The notes under the pieces are model-generated. The model was not told the origin of the DNA. It searched no databases and was given only the letters and a program-made list of their open reading frames with translations. Below are positions 26,596 to 34,686 of a DNA stretch of 64,000 bases, piece after piece. Position numbers and translations under genes: made by a program. The DNA comes from Paenilisteria rustica. Its GTDB lineage: Bacteria; Bacillota; Bacilli; Lactobacillales; Listeriaceae. Where the stretch lies: assembly GCF_013820765.1 (NCBI RefSeq), contig NZ_JABJVM010000008.1, positions 1 through 64,000 of the forward strand, given 5' to 3'. Position 1 is the stretch's first letter. Each line of letters begins with the position of its first letter.

Positions 26596-28348
26596 TCGTA
26601 TCACCCCCGCCCTCAATAAGCTCCTCTAATTGCTGATTTCGGAACATTTCTGCGTACCAACCGTCGAGCGCCACCAGCTCTGCATGTGTGCCACGCTCCA
26701 CAATTCTACCCTTATCAATCACGATAATAATATTCGCATGCTCCACCGAACTAAGTCGATGCGCACTAATAATCGTCGTTTTATCCGCACGATTTGCTTT
26801 GAGATTTTGCAAAATGAGCTCTTCCGTCTTCGCATCCACAGCCGAAAGCGCATCATCCAAAATAAGCAACTCCGGATTCATAATCAGCGCCCTTGCAATT
26901 GCTAGCCGCTGCTTCTGGCCTCCAGAAAGCGATACACCACGCTCACCCACGACAGTGTCATATCCATCGGTGAACTCCGTAATATCCTCATGCACCGAGA
27001 CCATCTCCGCAATACGCTCCACGTCCGCCTGCGACAATTTCGGATTGCCGAAACGAATATTTTCCCGAACCGTCGTCGAAAACAAGAACTGATCCTGCGG
27101 CACATAACCAATCGCATGACGCAATCCGCGCACCGTATAACGCTGAATCGGCTCCCCGTCAAACTTAATCGAGCCCTTGTAATCATCATATTCCCGCATC
27201 AACAATTTCAAAAGCGTCGTCTTACCAGAACCCGTTCGGCCAACAATTCCAAGCGTTCCCCCCGATTCCAACTGAAAAACGATATCTTGCAAAACAGGCG
27301 CCGACTCATCAGGATACGTAAATTCCTCTAACGCAAAATCAATATCCCCCCGCGGCAACTCATCAATCGCACCAAAATCATCCTTCACATCCTCAGGCTC
27401 ACTCAACAACGTATTCAATCGGTCATACGACGCATTCCCGCGCTGAATCACATTAAACAAGAACCCGAACGCCAACATCGGCCAAATCAACAAGAACAAA
27501 TAGTTCGTAAACGCAATTACCTGGCCAATCGTAAGTGTTCCTTCCGTCACAAATTTCGCACCAAAACCAAGCGATAGAACAAACGAAACACTAACAATAA
27601 TCGAAATCATCGGATCAAACATCGCATCCAATTTCGCGACCTTCACATTGACACCAACAACTTCCTCCGTTTGCCGCCTAAAATCCTCAATATCCTCCTG
27701 CTCCTGCCCAAACGTTTTCGTAACCTTAATCCCAGACAAACTTTCCTGCGTCTTATCATTCAACTTCGAAAACTCCGCCTGTGCACTATGAAAACGATCA
27801 TGCAATTTCCGACCAAGCACCGAACTTCCCCACACCATAAACGGCATCGGCAAAAGCGCAATCAACGTCAAGCGCCAATCAATCGTAATCGCCATCGTTG
27901 CAATAACCGTACTCCCTGTCAAAATCGAATCACATAACGTCAAAACACCAAAGCCCGCCACTTGCTGAATAGCCGAAATATCATTCGTCGCATGCGCCAT
28001 CAAATCCCCTGTTCGATAACGCTGAAAAAAGAACGGCGACATTTTCGATAAATGCTCAAATAAACGTAACCGCAATTGACGCTGCAACTTATTATCAGAT
28101 CCAAAAATCATCATCCGCCAAAAATAACGACCGACATACGCCACAACTGCAGCTCCGAGCAATACGCCCATCCACATGTATAAATGATTTTTCGTAAGCG
28201 TATCCTTACTAATCGCATCCACCGTCATACCAAGTATTTTCGGCGGAACTAGTTGAAGTAAAGTTATCATAAAAAGCAATGAAACCCCGATAATATACGA
28301 TTTCCGCTGCTCTTTAAAAAACCATCCCAGCTCCTTATAAATCTTCAT
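26582..28348 (-). CDS. Heterodimeric ABC exporter, subunit with degenerate Walker B (BmrC/YheI-like)
   Basis: 588 residues with an exporter transmembrane domain (six helices, about 15-310) and a nucleotide-binding domain. Walker A is GRTGSGKT (about 374) and the signature is canonical (LSGGQKQR, about 474), but Walker B reads LLILDDALSAVD (about 496), with Asp in place of the catalytic Glu. This is the classic partner for a subunit with a degenerate signature, so one of the two composite ATP sites should be weak. The ATG at 28348 is chosen because AGAGGG lies six bases before it. It is the first transporter gene after a leader ORF and attenuator. Confidence 0.9.
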   Translation of the reverse strand: MKIYKELGWFFKEQRKSYIIGVSLLFMITLLQLVPPKILGMTVDAISKDTLTKNHLYMWMGVLLGAAVVAYVGRYFWRMMIFGSDNKLQRQLRLRLFEHLSKMSPFFFQRYRTGDLMAHATNDISAIQQVAGFGVLTLCDSILTGSTVIATMAITIDWRLTLIALLPMPFMVWGSSVLGRKLHDRFHSAQAEFSKLNDKTQESLSGIKVTKTFGQEQEDIEDFRRQTEEVVGVNVKVAKLDAMFDPMISIIVSVSFVLSLGFGAKFVTEGTLTIGQVIAFTNYLFLLIWPMLAFGFLFNVIQRGNASYDRLNTLLSEPEDVKDDFGAIDELPRGDIDFALEEFTYPDESAPVLQDIVFQLESGGTLGIVGRTGSGKTTLLKLLMREYDDYKGSIKFDGEPIQRYTVRGLRHAIGYVPQDQFLFSTTVRENIRFGNPKLSQADVERIAEMVSVHEDITEFTDGYDTVVGERGVSLSGGQKQRLAIARALIMNPELLILDDALSAVDAKTEELILQNLKANRADKTTIISAHRLSSVEHANIIIVIDKGRIVERGTHAELVALDGWYAEMFRNQQLEELIEGGGDTNGAE

Positions 28349-28398
28349 TCCCAACCCTCTTTTCCCTCGAAAGCCATTTTATTCCTTGTTTTGGACAT

Positions 28399-28435
28399 AA
28401 AAAAATAACGGACATATCTTGCTCTGCCCATTACT
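28399..28435 (-). terminator. Transcription attenuator upstream of the ABC exporter operon
   Basis: On the minus strand, bases 28435-28425 pair with 28414-28404 (11 bp, three G-U pairs, loop of 10), followed by seven U residues. It lies after the leader ORF and about 50 bases before the first transporter gene. The 3' arm contains GTCCGTTAT, which occurs identically inside the leader ORF (28522-28514), so the 5' arm can pair with either copy. These two mutually exclusive pairings are the hallmark of an attenuator. Confidence 0.75.
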
Positions 28436-28485
28436 GTTTGGAAATATATATCGAATTTATGCCATAAAAGTACACATACTAGCCC

Positions 28486-28584
28486 TCAAATAAGCCTGTA
28501 CCTCTTCCTCGATATAACGGACGCCGAATTTAGGCTATCTCCTACAATAATGGTTAAATTATCAAATCCAATTATCTTTTTCAT
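28486..28584 (-). CDS. Leader peptide of the ABC exporter operon (BmrB-like in position)
   Basis: A 32-codon ORF beginning MKKIIGFDNLTIIVGD and ending RYRLI, with a GGGAGG ribosome binding site eight bases before the ATG and a strong promoter upstream. The product has no recognisable domain. Its codons 22-24 contain the 9-base copy of the terminator arm, and the following terminator lies 50 bases beyond the stop. In B. subtilis the short bmrB ORF controls bmrCD by ribosome-dependent attenuation; position and design match here, but I do not recognise peptide similarity. Translation probably acts in cis as a sensor rather than making a functional protein. Confidence 0.7.
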   Translation of the reverse strand: MKKIIGFDNLTIIVGDSLNSASVISRKRYRLI

Positions 28585-28621
28585 TGTCCTTACCTCCCTC
28601 TCAAATTTGTTTACAGGAACT

Positions 28622-28650
28622 AGTGTAACCGATTTCTTTAAAAGATTCAA
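28622..28650 (-). promoter_or_regulatory. Promoter of the leader ORF and ABC exporter operon
   Basis: On the minus strand the -35 is TTGAAT (28650-28645), the spacer 17 bases and the -10 TACACT (28627-28622). It predicts a start near 28615 and a leader of about 265 nt before the first transporter gene. Confidence 0.75.
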
Positions 28651-28690
28651 GTATATTTATAATTTTTTTATTTAACAGACAAAGAACCCC

Positions 28691-29872
28691 TTATTTAGGA
28701 TTCCCTGTCAAATACGTATAGGCATACTGAGCGTAGAGCTCCGCGCCATAAACTAACGCATCCTCGTCCACATTAAATCGACCATGATGGTGAGCCCATT
28801 CCGTCTCCTTTTCCGGATTTCCAGCCCCAACAAGCGCAAAACAACCAGGAGCCTCCTGTAAATAATAACTAAAATCCTCACCCGCCGTCGTTGGTCGATC
28901 AGAATACAGCACGTCATCACCAAAACTGCTCACAACCACACCCTGCGCTAACTTGGCACTCTCCTCCTCATTTATCACCGCATGTGTCCCATAACTATAA
29001 TCCACGTCCGCCGTCGCCCCATAAGTAGCCGCAATTTGTTTCGCATAATGCCGAATCGCCGCTTCCATTTTTTCACGCACTCGCGGATGAAACGACCGAA
29101 CCGTACCCTCTAAAACCGCATTTTCCGCAATCACATTATAGCGTGTTCCAGCTTCCATGCGCCCAATTGTAAAAACAGCTGGCTCAAGCGGATCGGTTTC
29201 CCGTGATACAATCGCCTGAACACCCATCACAAAAGCCGCGGCAACAACCGTCGCATCAATACAAGCATCAGGCATCGCCCCATGTCCCCCGCGTCCCGTA
29301 AATCTAATCTTAACCACATCCGCAGACGCAAAAACAGGCCCAGCATTACAAGAAATAGTATGTGTCGGCATTTGTGACCAAATATGAATCCCAAACACAT
29401 TATCTACGCCCTGCATCGCGCCTTGCTGAATCATTGCCTCCGCACCTTCCGTAATCTCCTCAGCAGGTTGAAAAATAAAGCGCACCGTCCCAGTCAACTC
29501 ATCCTGAACCTCAATTAGCGCTTCCGCCGCGCAAAGCAACATTGCCGTATGCGCATCATGTCCACACGCATGCATTTTCCCGATATTTCCCGACTTGTAA
29601 GACAACCCCTCACTCAATTCCGTCACAGGTAACGCATCCATATCCGCACGAAGCGCCACAGTTTTCCCGTCCCTATTCCCGACCAGTTCCGCCATAACCC
29701 CTGTCGGCTCCATTCGTCGGTACGAAATTCCCATCCGCTCAAGCTCCGTTACAACCCGATTTGTCGTCCGAATCTCCTGCCACGACAACTCTGGATTCCT
29801 ATGTAAATCCCTCCGAAAAGCAATCATATTCGCTTCATTTCTCTTAACCTCAGCCCTTATCTTGTCATTCAT
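28691..29872 (-). CDS. M20-family metallo-amidohydrolase
   Basis: 393 residues of the M20D/IAA-leucine-hydrolase group (amidohydrolase, N-acyl-amino-acid deacylase type). Metal-site residues are visible: ACGHDAHT (Cys and His, about 102-106), FQPAEE (catalytic and metal Glu, about 136-139), GIHIW (His about 163) and the late HHHGRF. It hydrolyses an acyl or peptide-like amide bond on an unknown substrate in the cytoplasm. GGAGG lies seven bases before the ATG. Upstream, an extended -10 (TGG-TAGAAT, about 29922-29927) is a possible promoter. A weak hairpin just after the stop may terminate it. Confidence 0.88.
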   Translation of the reverse strand: MNDKIRAEVKRNEANMIAFRRDLHRNPELSWQEIRTTNRVVTELERMGISYRRMEPTGVMAELVGNRDGKTVALRADMDALPVTELSEGLSYKSGNIGKMHACGHDAHTAMLLCAAEALIEVQDELTGTVRFIFQPAEEITEGAEAMIQQGAMQGVDNVFGIHIWSQMPTHTISCNAGPVFASADVVKIRFTGRGGHGAMPDACIDATVVAAAFVMGVQAIVSRETDPLEPAVFTIGRMEAGTRYNVIAENAVLEGTVRSFHPRVREKMEAAIRHYAKQIAATYGATADVDYSYGTHAVINEEESAKLAQGVVVSSFGDDVLYSDRPTTAGEDFSYYLQEAPGCFALVGAGNPEKETEWAHHHGRFNVDEDALVYGAELYAQYAYTYLTGNPK

Positions 29873-29999
29873 CCCAACGCCTCCAATTCCTTTTTAAGCA
29901 CCATCTCGCCTGCATGAACCTATTCTACCACTCCAGCACAGCTTTTACTTGCGACACGCTCATAAAACCCGAAATATTCTGCAAATATAGCTTAGAACT

Positions 30000-30050
30000 A
30001 AAAAACACCTCTCAAAATCACGTCTCAAACGTAATCCCAAAAAGTGTTTC
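30000..30050 (-). terminator. Terminator downstream of yneF
   Basis: On the minus strand AAACAC and GGTGTTT outer arms enclose an inner ATTACGT/ACGTGAT stem, followed by a U-run. It lies about 80 bases after the yneF stop, inside the 255-base gap before the M20 gene. The rest of that gap holds only the possible M20 promoter. Confidence 0.6.
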
Positions 30051-30127
30051 AAGTATACCAACAAATAAGCTGTCTAAAATCAGTACATCAGACTACCAAG
30101 CTGTCATTCCATACTCGATCCCAAACC

Positions 30128-30367
30128 TTATTTTTTCTTCTTCGTTTTTACTTCTTTTTCTTGCTGTTTACCCATTGCGTTCATCATTTGATTAATTTTC
30201 TTTTGTGACGGTTTCATTCCCATTTGGGCCATCATCATTTGTAACATTTGCTCATTAATTGGCGGGTTTTTCTTCAAGTACGTCATCATGTATCTTCTTG
30301 CGATGAAAAATCCTAATGCCAAACCAGCAATTAAGCAAAGTATGCCGATAAGTATATACCACAACAT
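30128..30367 (-). CDS. yneF: YneF family (UPF0154) small membrane protein
   Basis: 79 residues. One N-terminal membrane helix ([22 protein letters not shown]) is followed by [34 protein letters not shown], the hallmark of UPF0154, and ends in a lysine-rich tail. Function is unknown. The ATG at 30367 has a GAGGAGG ribosome binding site, so upstream in-frame codons are not used. Its position just downstream of tkt matches Bacillus and Listeria gene order. It has its own promoter. Confidence 0.9.
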   Translation of the reverse strand: MLWYILIGILCLIAGLALGFFIARRYMMTYLKKNPPINEQMLQMMMAQMGMKPSQKKINQMMNAMGKQQEKEVKTKKKK

Positions 30368-30404
30368 ATTCTCTTTCTCCTCCTCGAAACAATATATCCC
30401 TTTT

Positions 30405-30433
30405 ATTGTACTTGATTTATCAGGCCAAAACAA
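30405..30433 (-). promoter_or_regulatory. Promoter of yneF
   Basis: On the minus strand the -35 is TTGTTT (30433-30428), the spacer 17 bases and the -10 TACAAT (30410-30405). Confidence 0.65.
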
Positions 30434-30534
30434 TAGTTTTTCGATATTCTATAGCAATAAAAGTTCCCTATCATTAAAAAATCACAACTGCCTCATTATA
30501 CCATCAACACAGCGCATACACAACATATTATCAT

Positions 30535-30586
30535 AAAAAGAAGTGCAAAATGATTTAACGAAAAAAATCGCCTCATCTTGCACTTC
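30535..30586 (-). terminator. Terminator downstream of tkt
   Basis: On the minus strand GAAGTGCAA pairs with TTGCACTTC, extended by ATGA/TCAT, followed by TTTTT. It begins 11 bases after the tkt stop. Confidence 0.88.
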
Positions 30587-30597
30587 CAATCTATTAC

Positions 30598-32592
30598 TTA
30601 CAGAGATTTCACCGTATTGACGACGTTCTCCACAGTGAAGCCATAATTTTTGATAATCGTATCGCCTGGTGCCGAAGCGCCAAACTTATCAATTCCGATT
30701 GTCTTACCATCTAATCCAACATAACGTTCCCAACCAAGCGTTGAGCCCATTTCGATAGATACACGTTTACGAACAGCATTCGGTAGAACACTCTCTTTGT
30801 ACTCCGCTGATTGCTGATCAAACAAGTCAAATGAAGGGATACTAACGACAGATGCATCAATACCATCTTTAGCAAGTTCCGTTTGTGCTTGAACAGCTAA
30901 GTTAACTTCTGATCCAGTTGCTAAAAGAAGTACATCAGCAACATCCTTCTTCGCTGGAGATAACACGTAAGCTCCTTTAGCTACGCCCTCTTCCGCCAAT
31001 TTCGCAGAGTTCGGTAACGTTGGTAAGTTTTGACGCGTAAGCACAAGAGCCGTTGGACGATTGGTTGAGCGAATCGCGATTTTCCATGCTGCAACAACTT
31101 CATTACCATCAGCCGGACGAAGTAATGTCAAACCAGGCATCGCACGAAGAGAAGCAATTTGTTCTACAGGTTCATGCGTCGGGCCATCTTCTCCTACCGC
31201 AATACTATCATGCGTCAACACATAGTTAACTGGTAAGTGTTGAATCGCAGACAAGCGAATCGCCGCGCGTAGATAATCAGAGAATACGAAGAATGTACCT
31301 CCATAAACTTTAAGCCCAGAATGTAGCGCCATACCGTTCAGTGCGGCACCCATAGCAAACTCACGTACACCAAACCAAATATTACGATCAGCAGGTGTAG
31401 CCTTAGTAAATTCACCATCCGTTGCGATATTGGTATTATTAGAACCAGCTAAATCAGCAGATCCACCAAATAATTGCGGTAACTTGGCAGCTAGGGCATT
31501 GATTACCTCACCACTTGACGCACGGCTAGCAAACGATTTGTCTTCACCATATACAGGTAAATCCTTATCCCAGCCCTCTGGAAGCTTCTCATCCAAGCTA
31601 AGTTCCAGTTGAGTCGCCAGTTCAGGGAATTTTTCTTTATAAGAAGCAAACATCTTGTTCCATGCCTCTTCTTCCTCAGCACCACGTTTTGCAATTGTCT
31701 CTTTAAAACGATCGTACACTTCGCTTGGAACGTAGAAATCTTCCTCGTAATCCCAGCCATATACCGCTTTAGCAGCTTTGACGCCATCCGCACCAAGTGG
31801 AGCACCATGTACCTTGCTCGTTCCCTCGTTTGGAGCACCAAAACCAATAACTGTTTTCACTTCAATCATTGTTGGTTGTGATGTGTTTTGTTTCGCTTTC
31901 TCAATAGCTGCTAAAATTTCAGTGGTGTCATTGCCATCTTTAACAAGCAAATGTTCCCAACCATAAGATTCAAATCGTTGTTTTACGCTCTCGGAAAATG
32001 ATTTGTCTAAATCGCCATCTAGCGAAATGTCATTAGAATCATATAAAAGTACCAAACGGCCCAGTTGTTGGTGTCCAGCAAGTGAAGCAGCTTCCGATGC
32101 AACACCTTCCATCAAATCGCCATCACCACATAATGCATATGTATAGTGATCCACAACAGGAAATCCATCTTTGTTGTACATTGCTTCTAAATGTCTTTCT
32201 GCCATCGCCATACCTACAGCCATCGCGATACCTTGTCCAAGCGGACCAGTCGTCGCATCTACACCATCCGTATGATGAACCTCTGGATGCCCTGGTGTTT
32301 TACTATCCCATTGACGGAATTGCTTCAAATCCTCTAATCCTAATTTATAACCACTAAGATGTAGCAGGCTGTAAAGTAACATAGAACCATGTCCTGCAGA
32401 AAGAACAAAGCGGTCACGGTTAAACCAATGTGAATTAGCTGGGTTTGCCTTCAGTACTTTTGACCATAATGCGTACGCCATTGGAGCTGCCCCCATTGGT
32501 AATCCTGGGTGACCAGAATTGGCTTTCTGAATTGCGTCGATCGATAATGTTCGAATAGTATTAATTGCTAATTGATCCGTTTTATCAAACAA
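30598..32592 (-). CDS. tkt: Transketolase
   Basis: 664 residues. Transketolase moves two-carbon ketol units between sugar phosphates in the non-oxidative pentose phosphate pathway, using thiamine diphosphate. The thiamine-binding region [32 protein letters not shown] (about 150-180; the key part is GDG..N), the N-terminal [12 protein letters not shown] and the C-terminal [17 protein letters not shown] are typical. The start is taken as TTG at 32592, nine bases after GAGAGG, giving [14 protein letters not shown], the usual N-terminus; the ATG three codons earlier abuts the ribosome binding site. Confidence 0.97.
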   Translation of the reverse strand: MFDKTDQLAINTIRTLSIDAIQKANSGHPGLPMGAAPMAYALWSKVLKANPANSHWFNRDRFVLSAGHGSMLLYSLLHLSGYKLGLEDLKQFRQWDSKTPGHPEVHHTDGVDATTGPLGQGIAMAVGMAMAERHLEAMYNKDGFPVVDHYTYALCGDGDLMEGVASEAASLAGHQQLGRLVLLYDSNDISLDGDLDKSFSESVKQRFESYGWEHLLVKDGNDTTEILAAIEKAKQNTSQPTMIEVKTVIGFGAPNEGTSKVHGAPLGADGVKAAKAVYGWDYEEDFYVPSEVYDRFKETIAKRGAEEEEAWNKMFASYKEKFPELATQLELSLDEKLPEGWDKDLPVYGEDKSFASRASSGEVINALAAKLPQLFGGSADLAGSNNTNIATDGEFTKATPADRNIWFGVREFAMGAALNGMALHSGLKVYGGTFFVFSDYLRAAIRLSAIQHLPVNYVLTHDSIAVGEDGPTHEPVEQIASLRAMPGLTLLRPADGNEVVAAWKIAIRSTNRPTALVLTRQNLPTLPNSAKLAEEGVAKGAYVLSPAKKDVADVLLLATGSEVNLAVQAQTELAKDGIDASVVSIPSFDLFDQQSAEYKESVLPNAVRKRVSIEMGSTLGWERYVGLDGKTIGIDKFGASAPGDTIIKNYGFTVENVVNTVKSL

Positions 32593-32628
32593 ATGAAACA
32601 TCCTCTCTTGTTTTAGTCACTACTCTTT

Positions 32629-32657
32629 ATAATAATCCTTTCTAGGCTTTTTCACAA
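32629..32657 (-). promoter_or_regulatory. Promoter of tkt
   Basis: On the minus strand the -35 is TTGTGA (32657-32652), the spacer 17 bases and the -10 TATTAT (32634-32629). Confidence 0.65.
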
Positions 32658-32715
32658 CTAAAAAATATCAACTTGTTCATAAATGTGTTTAAATGATCGA
32701 TAATGTTCGATCGAT

Positions 32716-32752
32716 TAGAAAGAACTGGAGAAATCTATCGATTCCCCCAGTT
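32716..32752 (-). terminator. Terminator after ynzC
   Basis: A 12-bp stem with two G-U pairs (32752-32741 with 32734-32723 on the minus strand, loop of six) followed by CTTTCT. It starts four bases after the ynzC stop. The U-tail is imperfect, so some read-through into tkt is possible. Confidence 0.65.
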
Positions 32753-32755
32753 TCT

Positions 32756-32989
32756 TCAAAGCTTATTTCGTTCGTCGCGTTTTCGTTTTATCTTTTCAGG
32801 GGTTACATCATCACCGTTTGGGTCGATGAACGTCGTATGCTCAATCGTATCACGGACTTGATTTCGAAATGATTTAATATACTCTTCTCTTAGTGCCTCT
32901 TGTTCTAATTTTTCATCCACGGTCATTGTACCTGCTTTTTTCTTATGCGACAATTCATTAATTCGATCTATCTTCGCCTTCTCTAACAT
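32756..32989 (-). CDS. ynzC: YnzC family (DUF896/UPF0291) protein
   Basis: 77 residues, highly charged. The sequence MLEKAKIDRINELSHKKK and the segment with LTVDE-like MTVDEKLEQEALREEYIKSFR are typical of DUF896, a small helical-hairpin protein whose Bacillus member lies in the SOS-induced yneA-yneB-ynzC operon. Function is unknown. AAGGAGG precedes the ATG. It follows mscL by 21 bases and is probably cotranscribed with it. Confidence 0.93.
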   Translation of the reverse strand: MLEKAKIDRINELSHKKKAGTMTVDEKLEQEALREEYIKSFRNQVRDTIEHTTFIDPNGDDVTPEKIKRKRDERNKL

Positions 32990-33010
32990 TATTGACCTCC
33001 TTATATACTG

Positions 33011-33466
33011 TTATACTGATAATCCCGCTTCTTTATCTTGAGCCAAATCCGATGTACATTGCGGGCACTTACTGGCCTTCTCTGGAATAGCAGACAAGCA
33101 ATAAGGACATTCTTTAGTCGCAGGCTTTTTCGGCTCCAGTGGTATATATTTGGTTACCACTTTAATAATTAGAAAAACCGAGAAAGCAACAATGAGAAAA
33201 CTAATGACATTATTGATAAACAAACCATAGTTTATCGTCGGCGCACCAGCCGCTTGAGCAGTTTTTAGCGTATCGTAATGTGTCCCATTTAGGCTGATGA
33301 ATAGATTCTTAAAATCCACATTGCCTATTAACAGACCCAATGGAGGCATAATAATATCATTTACAAGTGAGTTCACAATACTTGTAAATGCAGCCCCAAT
33401 GACAATTCCAATTGCCATGCCAAGTGCGTTCCCTTTCGAAATAAATGCTTTAAAATCTTTAAACAT
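33011..33466 (-). CDS. mscL: Large-conductance mechanosensitive channel with C-terminal zinc ribbon
   Basis: 151 residues. MscL releases solutes when membrane tension rises on osmotic downshock. The N-terminal helix [43 protein letters not shown] is diagnostic, and the second helix is about residues 82-104. The usual cytoplasmic helix is replaced by a four-cysteine zinc ribbon (Cys120, 123, 134 and 137: CPYC...CPQC). AGAGG lies seven bases before the ATG and is part of an inverted repeat. The gene sits between yneA and ynzC, where Bacillus has yneB, so it may share SOS transcription. Confidence 0.92.
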   Translation of the reverse strand: MFKDFKAFISKGNALGMAIGIVIGAAFTSIVNSLVNDIIMPPLGLLIGNVDFKNLFISLNGTHYDTLKTAQAAGAPTINYGLFINNVISFLIVAFSVFLIIKVVTKYIPLEPKKPATKECPYCLSAIPEKASKCPQCTSDLAQDKEAGLSV

Positions 33467-33468
33467 CG

Positions 33469-33525
33469 AAAAACCTCTTTTCGTTCATTATCAATGCCTA
33501 TTCTACATGAAAATAAGAGGTTTTT
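33469..33525 (-). repeat. Inverted repeat containing the mscL ribosome binding site
   Basis: AAAAACCTCTT (minus 33525-33515) and AAGAGGTTTTT (33479-33469) are perfect 11-base complements around a 35-base loop. The second arm contains the mscL AGAGG site and ends two bases before its ATG. It could act as a yneA terminator, as an RNA switch hiding the mscL site, or as both. Confidence 0.65.
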
Positions 33526-33542
33526 AAAGCATTGTGTTCTAT

Positions 33543-33872
33543 TTATTCATTTGCTAATTGAATAGATCTATCTATATCATTGTTAGCTTTCTTAACCGGT
33601 ATCGTAATTGTCTCACCAGCCGTCAGCTTACCATTGATTATCTGGTTTTCTTTCTCCACCCATGCCACAAACTCTTGTTTGCTCATTTTATAATTGCCAG
33701 CGTACTCATCCGCCAAACTCCAAATAGAGTCTCCACTAGCAACGCTAACCTCATTGTATTCAGAACCCGCCTGATTCACTGTAACCACCATTAATACTAG
33801 ACCTAAAACAAAACACGTAATAATAAATATAATTGCAATATAATACCGATCCCAAATAGATTTTAAAGTCAT
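33543..33872 (-). CDS. yneA: Cell division suppressor YneA (LysM protein)
   Basis: 109 residues. A single membrane helix (about 12-32) is followed by an extracytoplasmic LysM domain (VASGDSIWSLADEYAG ... AWVEKENQIINGKLTAGETITIPV). YneA blocks septation during the SOS response. Its position divergent from lexA, with LexA boxes in between, is the standard arrangement. GGAGGG precedes the ATG. A perfect-consensus promoter with a LexA box in the spacer indicates tight SOS control. Confidence 0.93.
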   Translation of the reverse strand: MTLKSIWDRYYIAIIFIITCFVLGLVLMVVTVNQAGSEYNEVSVASGDSIWSLADEYAGNYKMSKQEFVAWVEKENQIINGKLTAGETITIPVKKANNDIDRSIQLANE

Positions 33873-33887
33873 CTTTATCCCTCCAAA

Positions 33888-33901
33888 AGAATATATGTTC
33901 G
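33888..33901. promoter_or_regulatory. LexA box 1 (yneA side)
   Basis: Minus strand CGAACATATATTCT, one mismatch from GAAC-N4-GTTC, lying between the yneA promoter and start codon. Confidence 0.7.
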
Positions 33902-33911
33902 CTTTTTATTC

Positions 33912-33940
33912 ATTATAGAACACTCGTTCTGTTATGTCAA
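33912..33940 (-). promoter_or_regulatory. Promoter of yneA-mscL-ynzC
   Basis: On the minus strand the -35 is TTGACA (33940-33935), the spacer 17 bases and the -10 TATAAT (33917-33912), a perfect consensus, with LexA box 2 occupying the spacer. Confidence 0.9.
33918..33929. promoter_or_regulatory. LexA box 2 (in the yneA promoter spacer)
   Basis: GAAC-ACTC-GTTC, a perfect match to the Gram-positive SOS box core GAAC-N4-GTTC. Confidence 0.9.
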
Positions 33941-33948
33941 TAAAAAAA

Positions 33949-33962
33949 CGAACAATTGTTTG
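33949..33962. promoter_or_regulatory. LexA box 3 (lexA side)
   Basis: CGAAC-AATT-GTTTG, a near-perfect SOS box overlapping the lexA -35, fitting autorepression. Confidence 0.85.
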
Positions 33963-33988
33963 CATATCCAAAAAATCTTTGATATACT
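33960..33988 (+). promoter_or_regulatory. Promoter of lexA
   Basis: The -35 is TTGCAT (33960-33965), the spacer 17 bases and the -10 TATACT (33983-33988). Confidence 0.8.
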
Positions 33989-34032
33989 GGGATTAATAAA
34001 GAAGTAATGAAAGAGTGAGCGGGGTGAAACAA

Positions 34033-34647
34033 ATGAAATTATCAAAACGACAACAAGATATTTATGACTTTATCAAGTCTGAAGTAAAAGACAAGGGTTA
34101 TCCGCCATCCGTGCGTGAAATCGGTGAAGCAGTTGGTTTAGCCTCTAGCTCCACAGTACACGGTCACTTAGCACGACTTGAAGGAAAAGGACTCATTCGC
34201 CGAGATCCAACAAAACCTAGAGCTATTGAAATCCTATCTTTAGAAGACGATATTGCAACTCCAAATGTCATTAATATTCCTATTATAGGTAAAGTAACAG
34301 CAGGTATCCCTATTACCGCTGTTGAAAATATCGATGAATACTTCCCTTTACCCGAATATATGGCAAATGGTGAAACAGAGATATTCATGTTAGAAATTGA
34401 TGGCGAAAGTATGATTAATGCAGGTATTCTTAACGGCGACAAAGTCATTGTAAGGCAGCAGAATTCCGCTAATAACGGCGAAATCGTTGTAGCAATGACC
34501 GATGACAATGAAGCTACTTGCAAAAGGTTCTTCAGAGAATCCAGTCATTTCCGCTTACAACCAGAGAATGACGCTTTAGAGCCGATCCTTTTAAGAAATG
34601 TTACTATCCTAGGAAAAGTTATCGGCTTATACCGCGATATTCGCTAA
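34033..34647 (+). CDS. lexA: SOS repressor LexA
   Basis: 204 residues. The N-terminal winged helix-turn-helix (about 27-50: [25 protein letters not shown]) binds SOS boxes. The C-terminal S24-type domain has the cleavage bond Ala90-Gly91 (KVTAGIP), catalytic Ser126 (DGESMINAG) and Lys164 (ATCKRF). RecA filaments trigger self-cleavage after DNA damage. The ATG at 34033 follows a GGGGTG ribosome binding site. Divergent from yneA, with three LexA boxes between. Confidence 0.98.
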   Translation: MKLSKRQQDIYDFIKSEVKDKGYPPSVREIGEAVGLASSSTVHGHLARLEGKGLIRRDPTKPRAIEILSLEDDIATPNVINIPIIGKVTAGIPITAVENIDEYFPLPEYMANGETEIFMLEIDGESMINAGILNGDKVIVRQQNSANNGEIVVAMTDDNEATCKRFFRESSHFRLQPENDALEPILLRNVTILGKVIGLYRDIR

Positions 34648-34686
34648 ACTCAAAAAGTTGAATCTCGGACAAAAGGGTCTCAAAAA

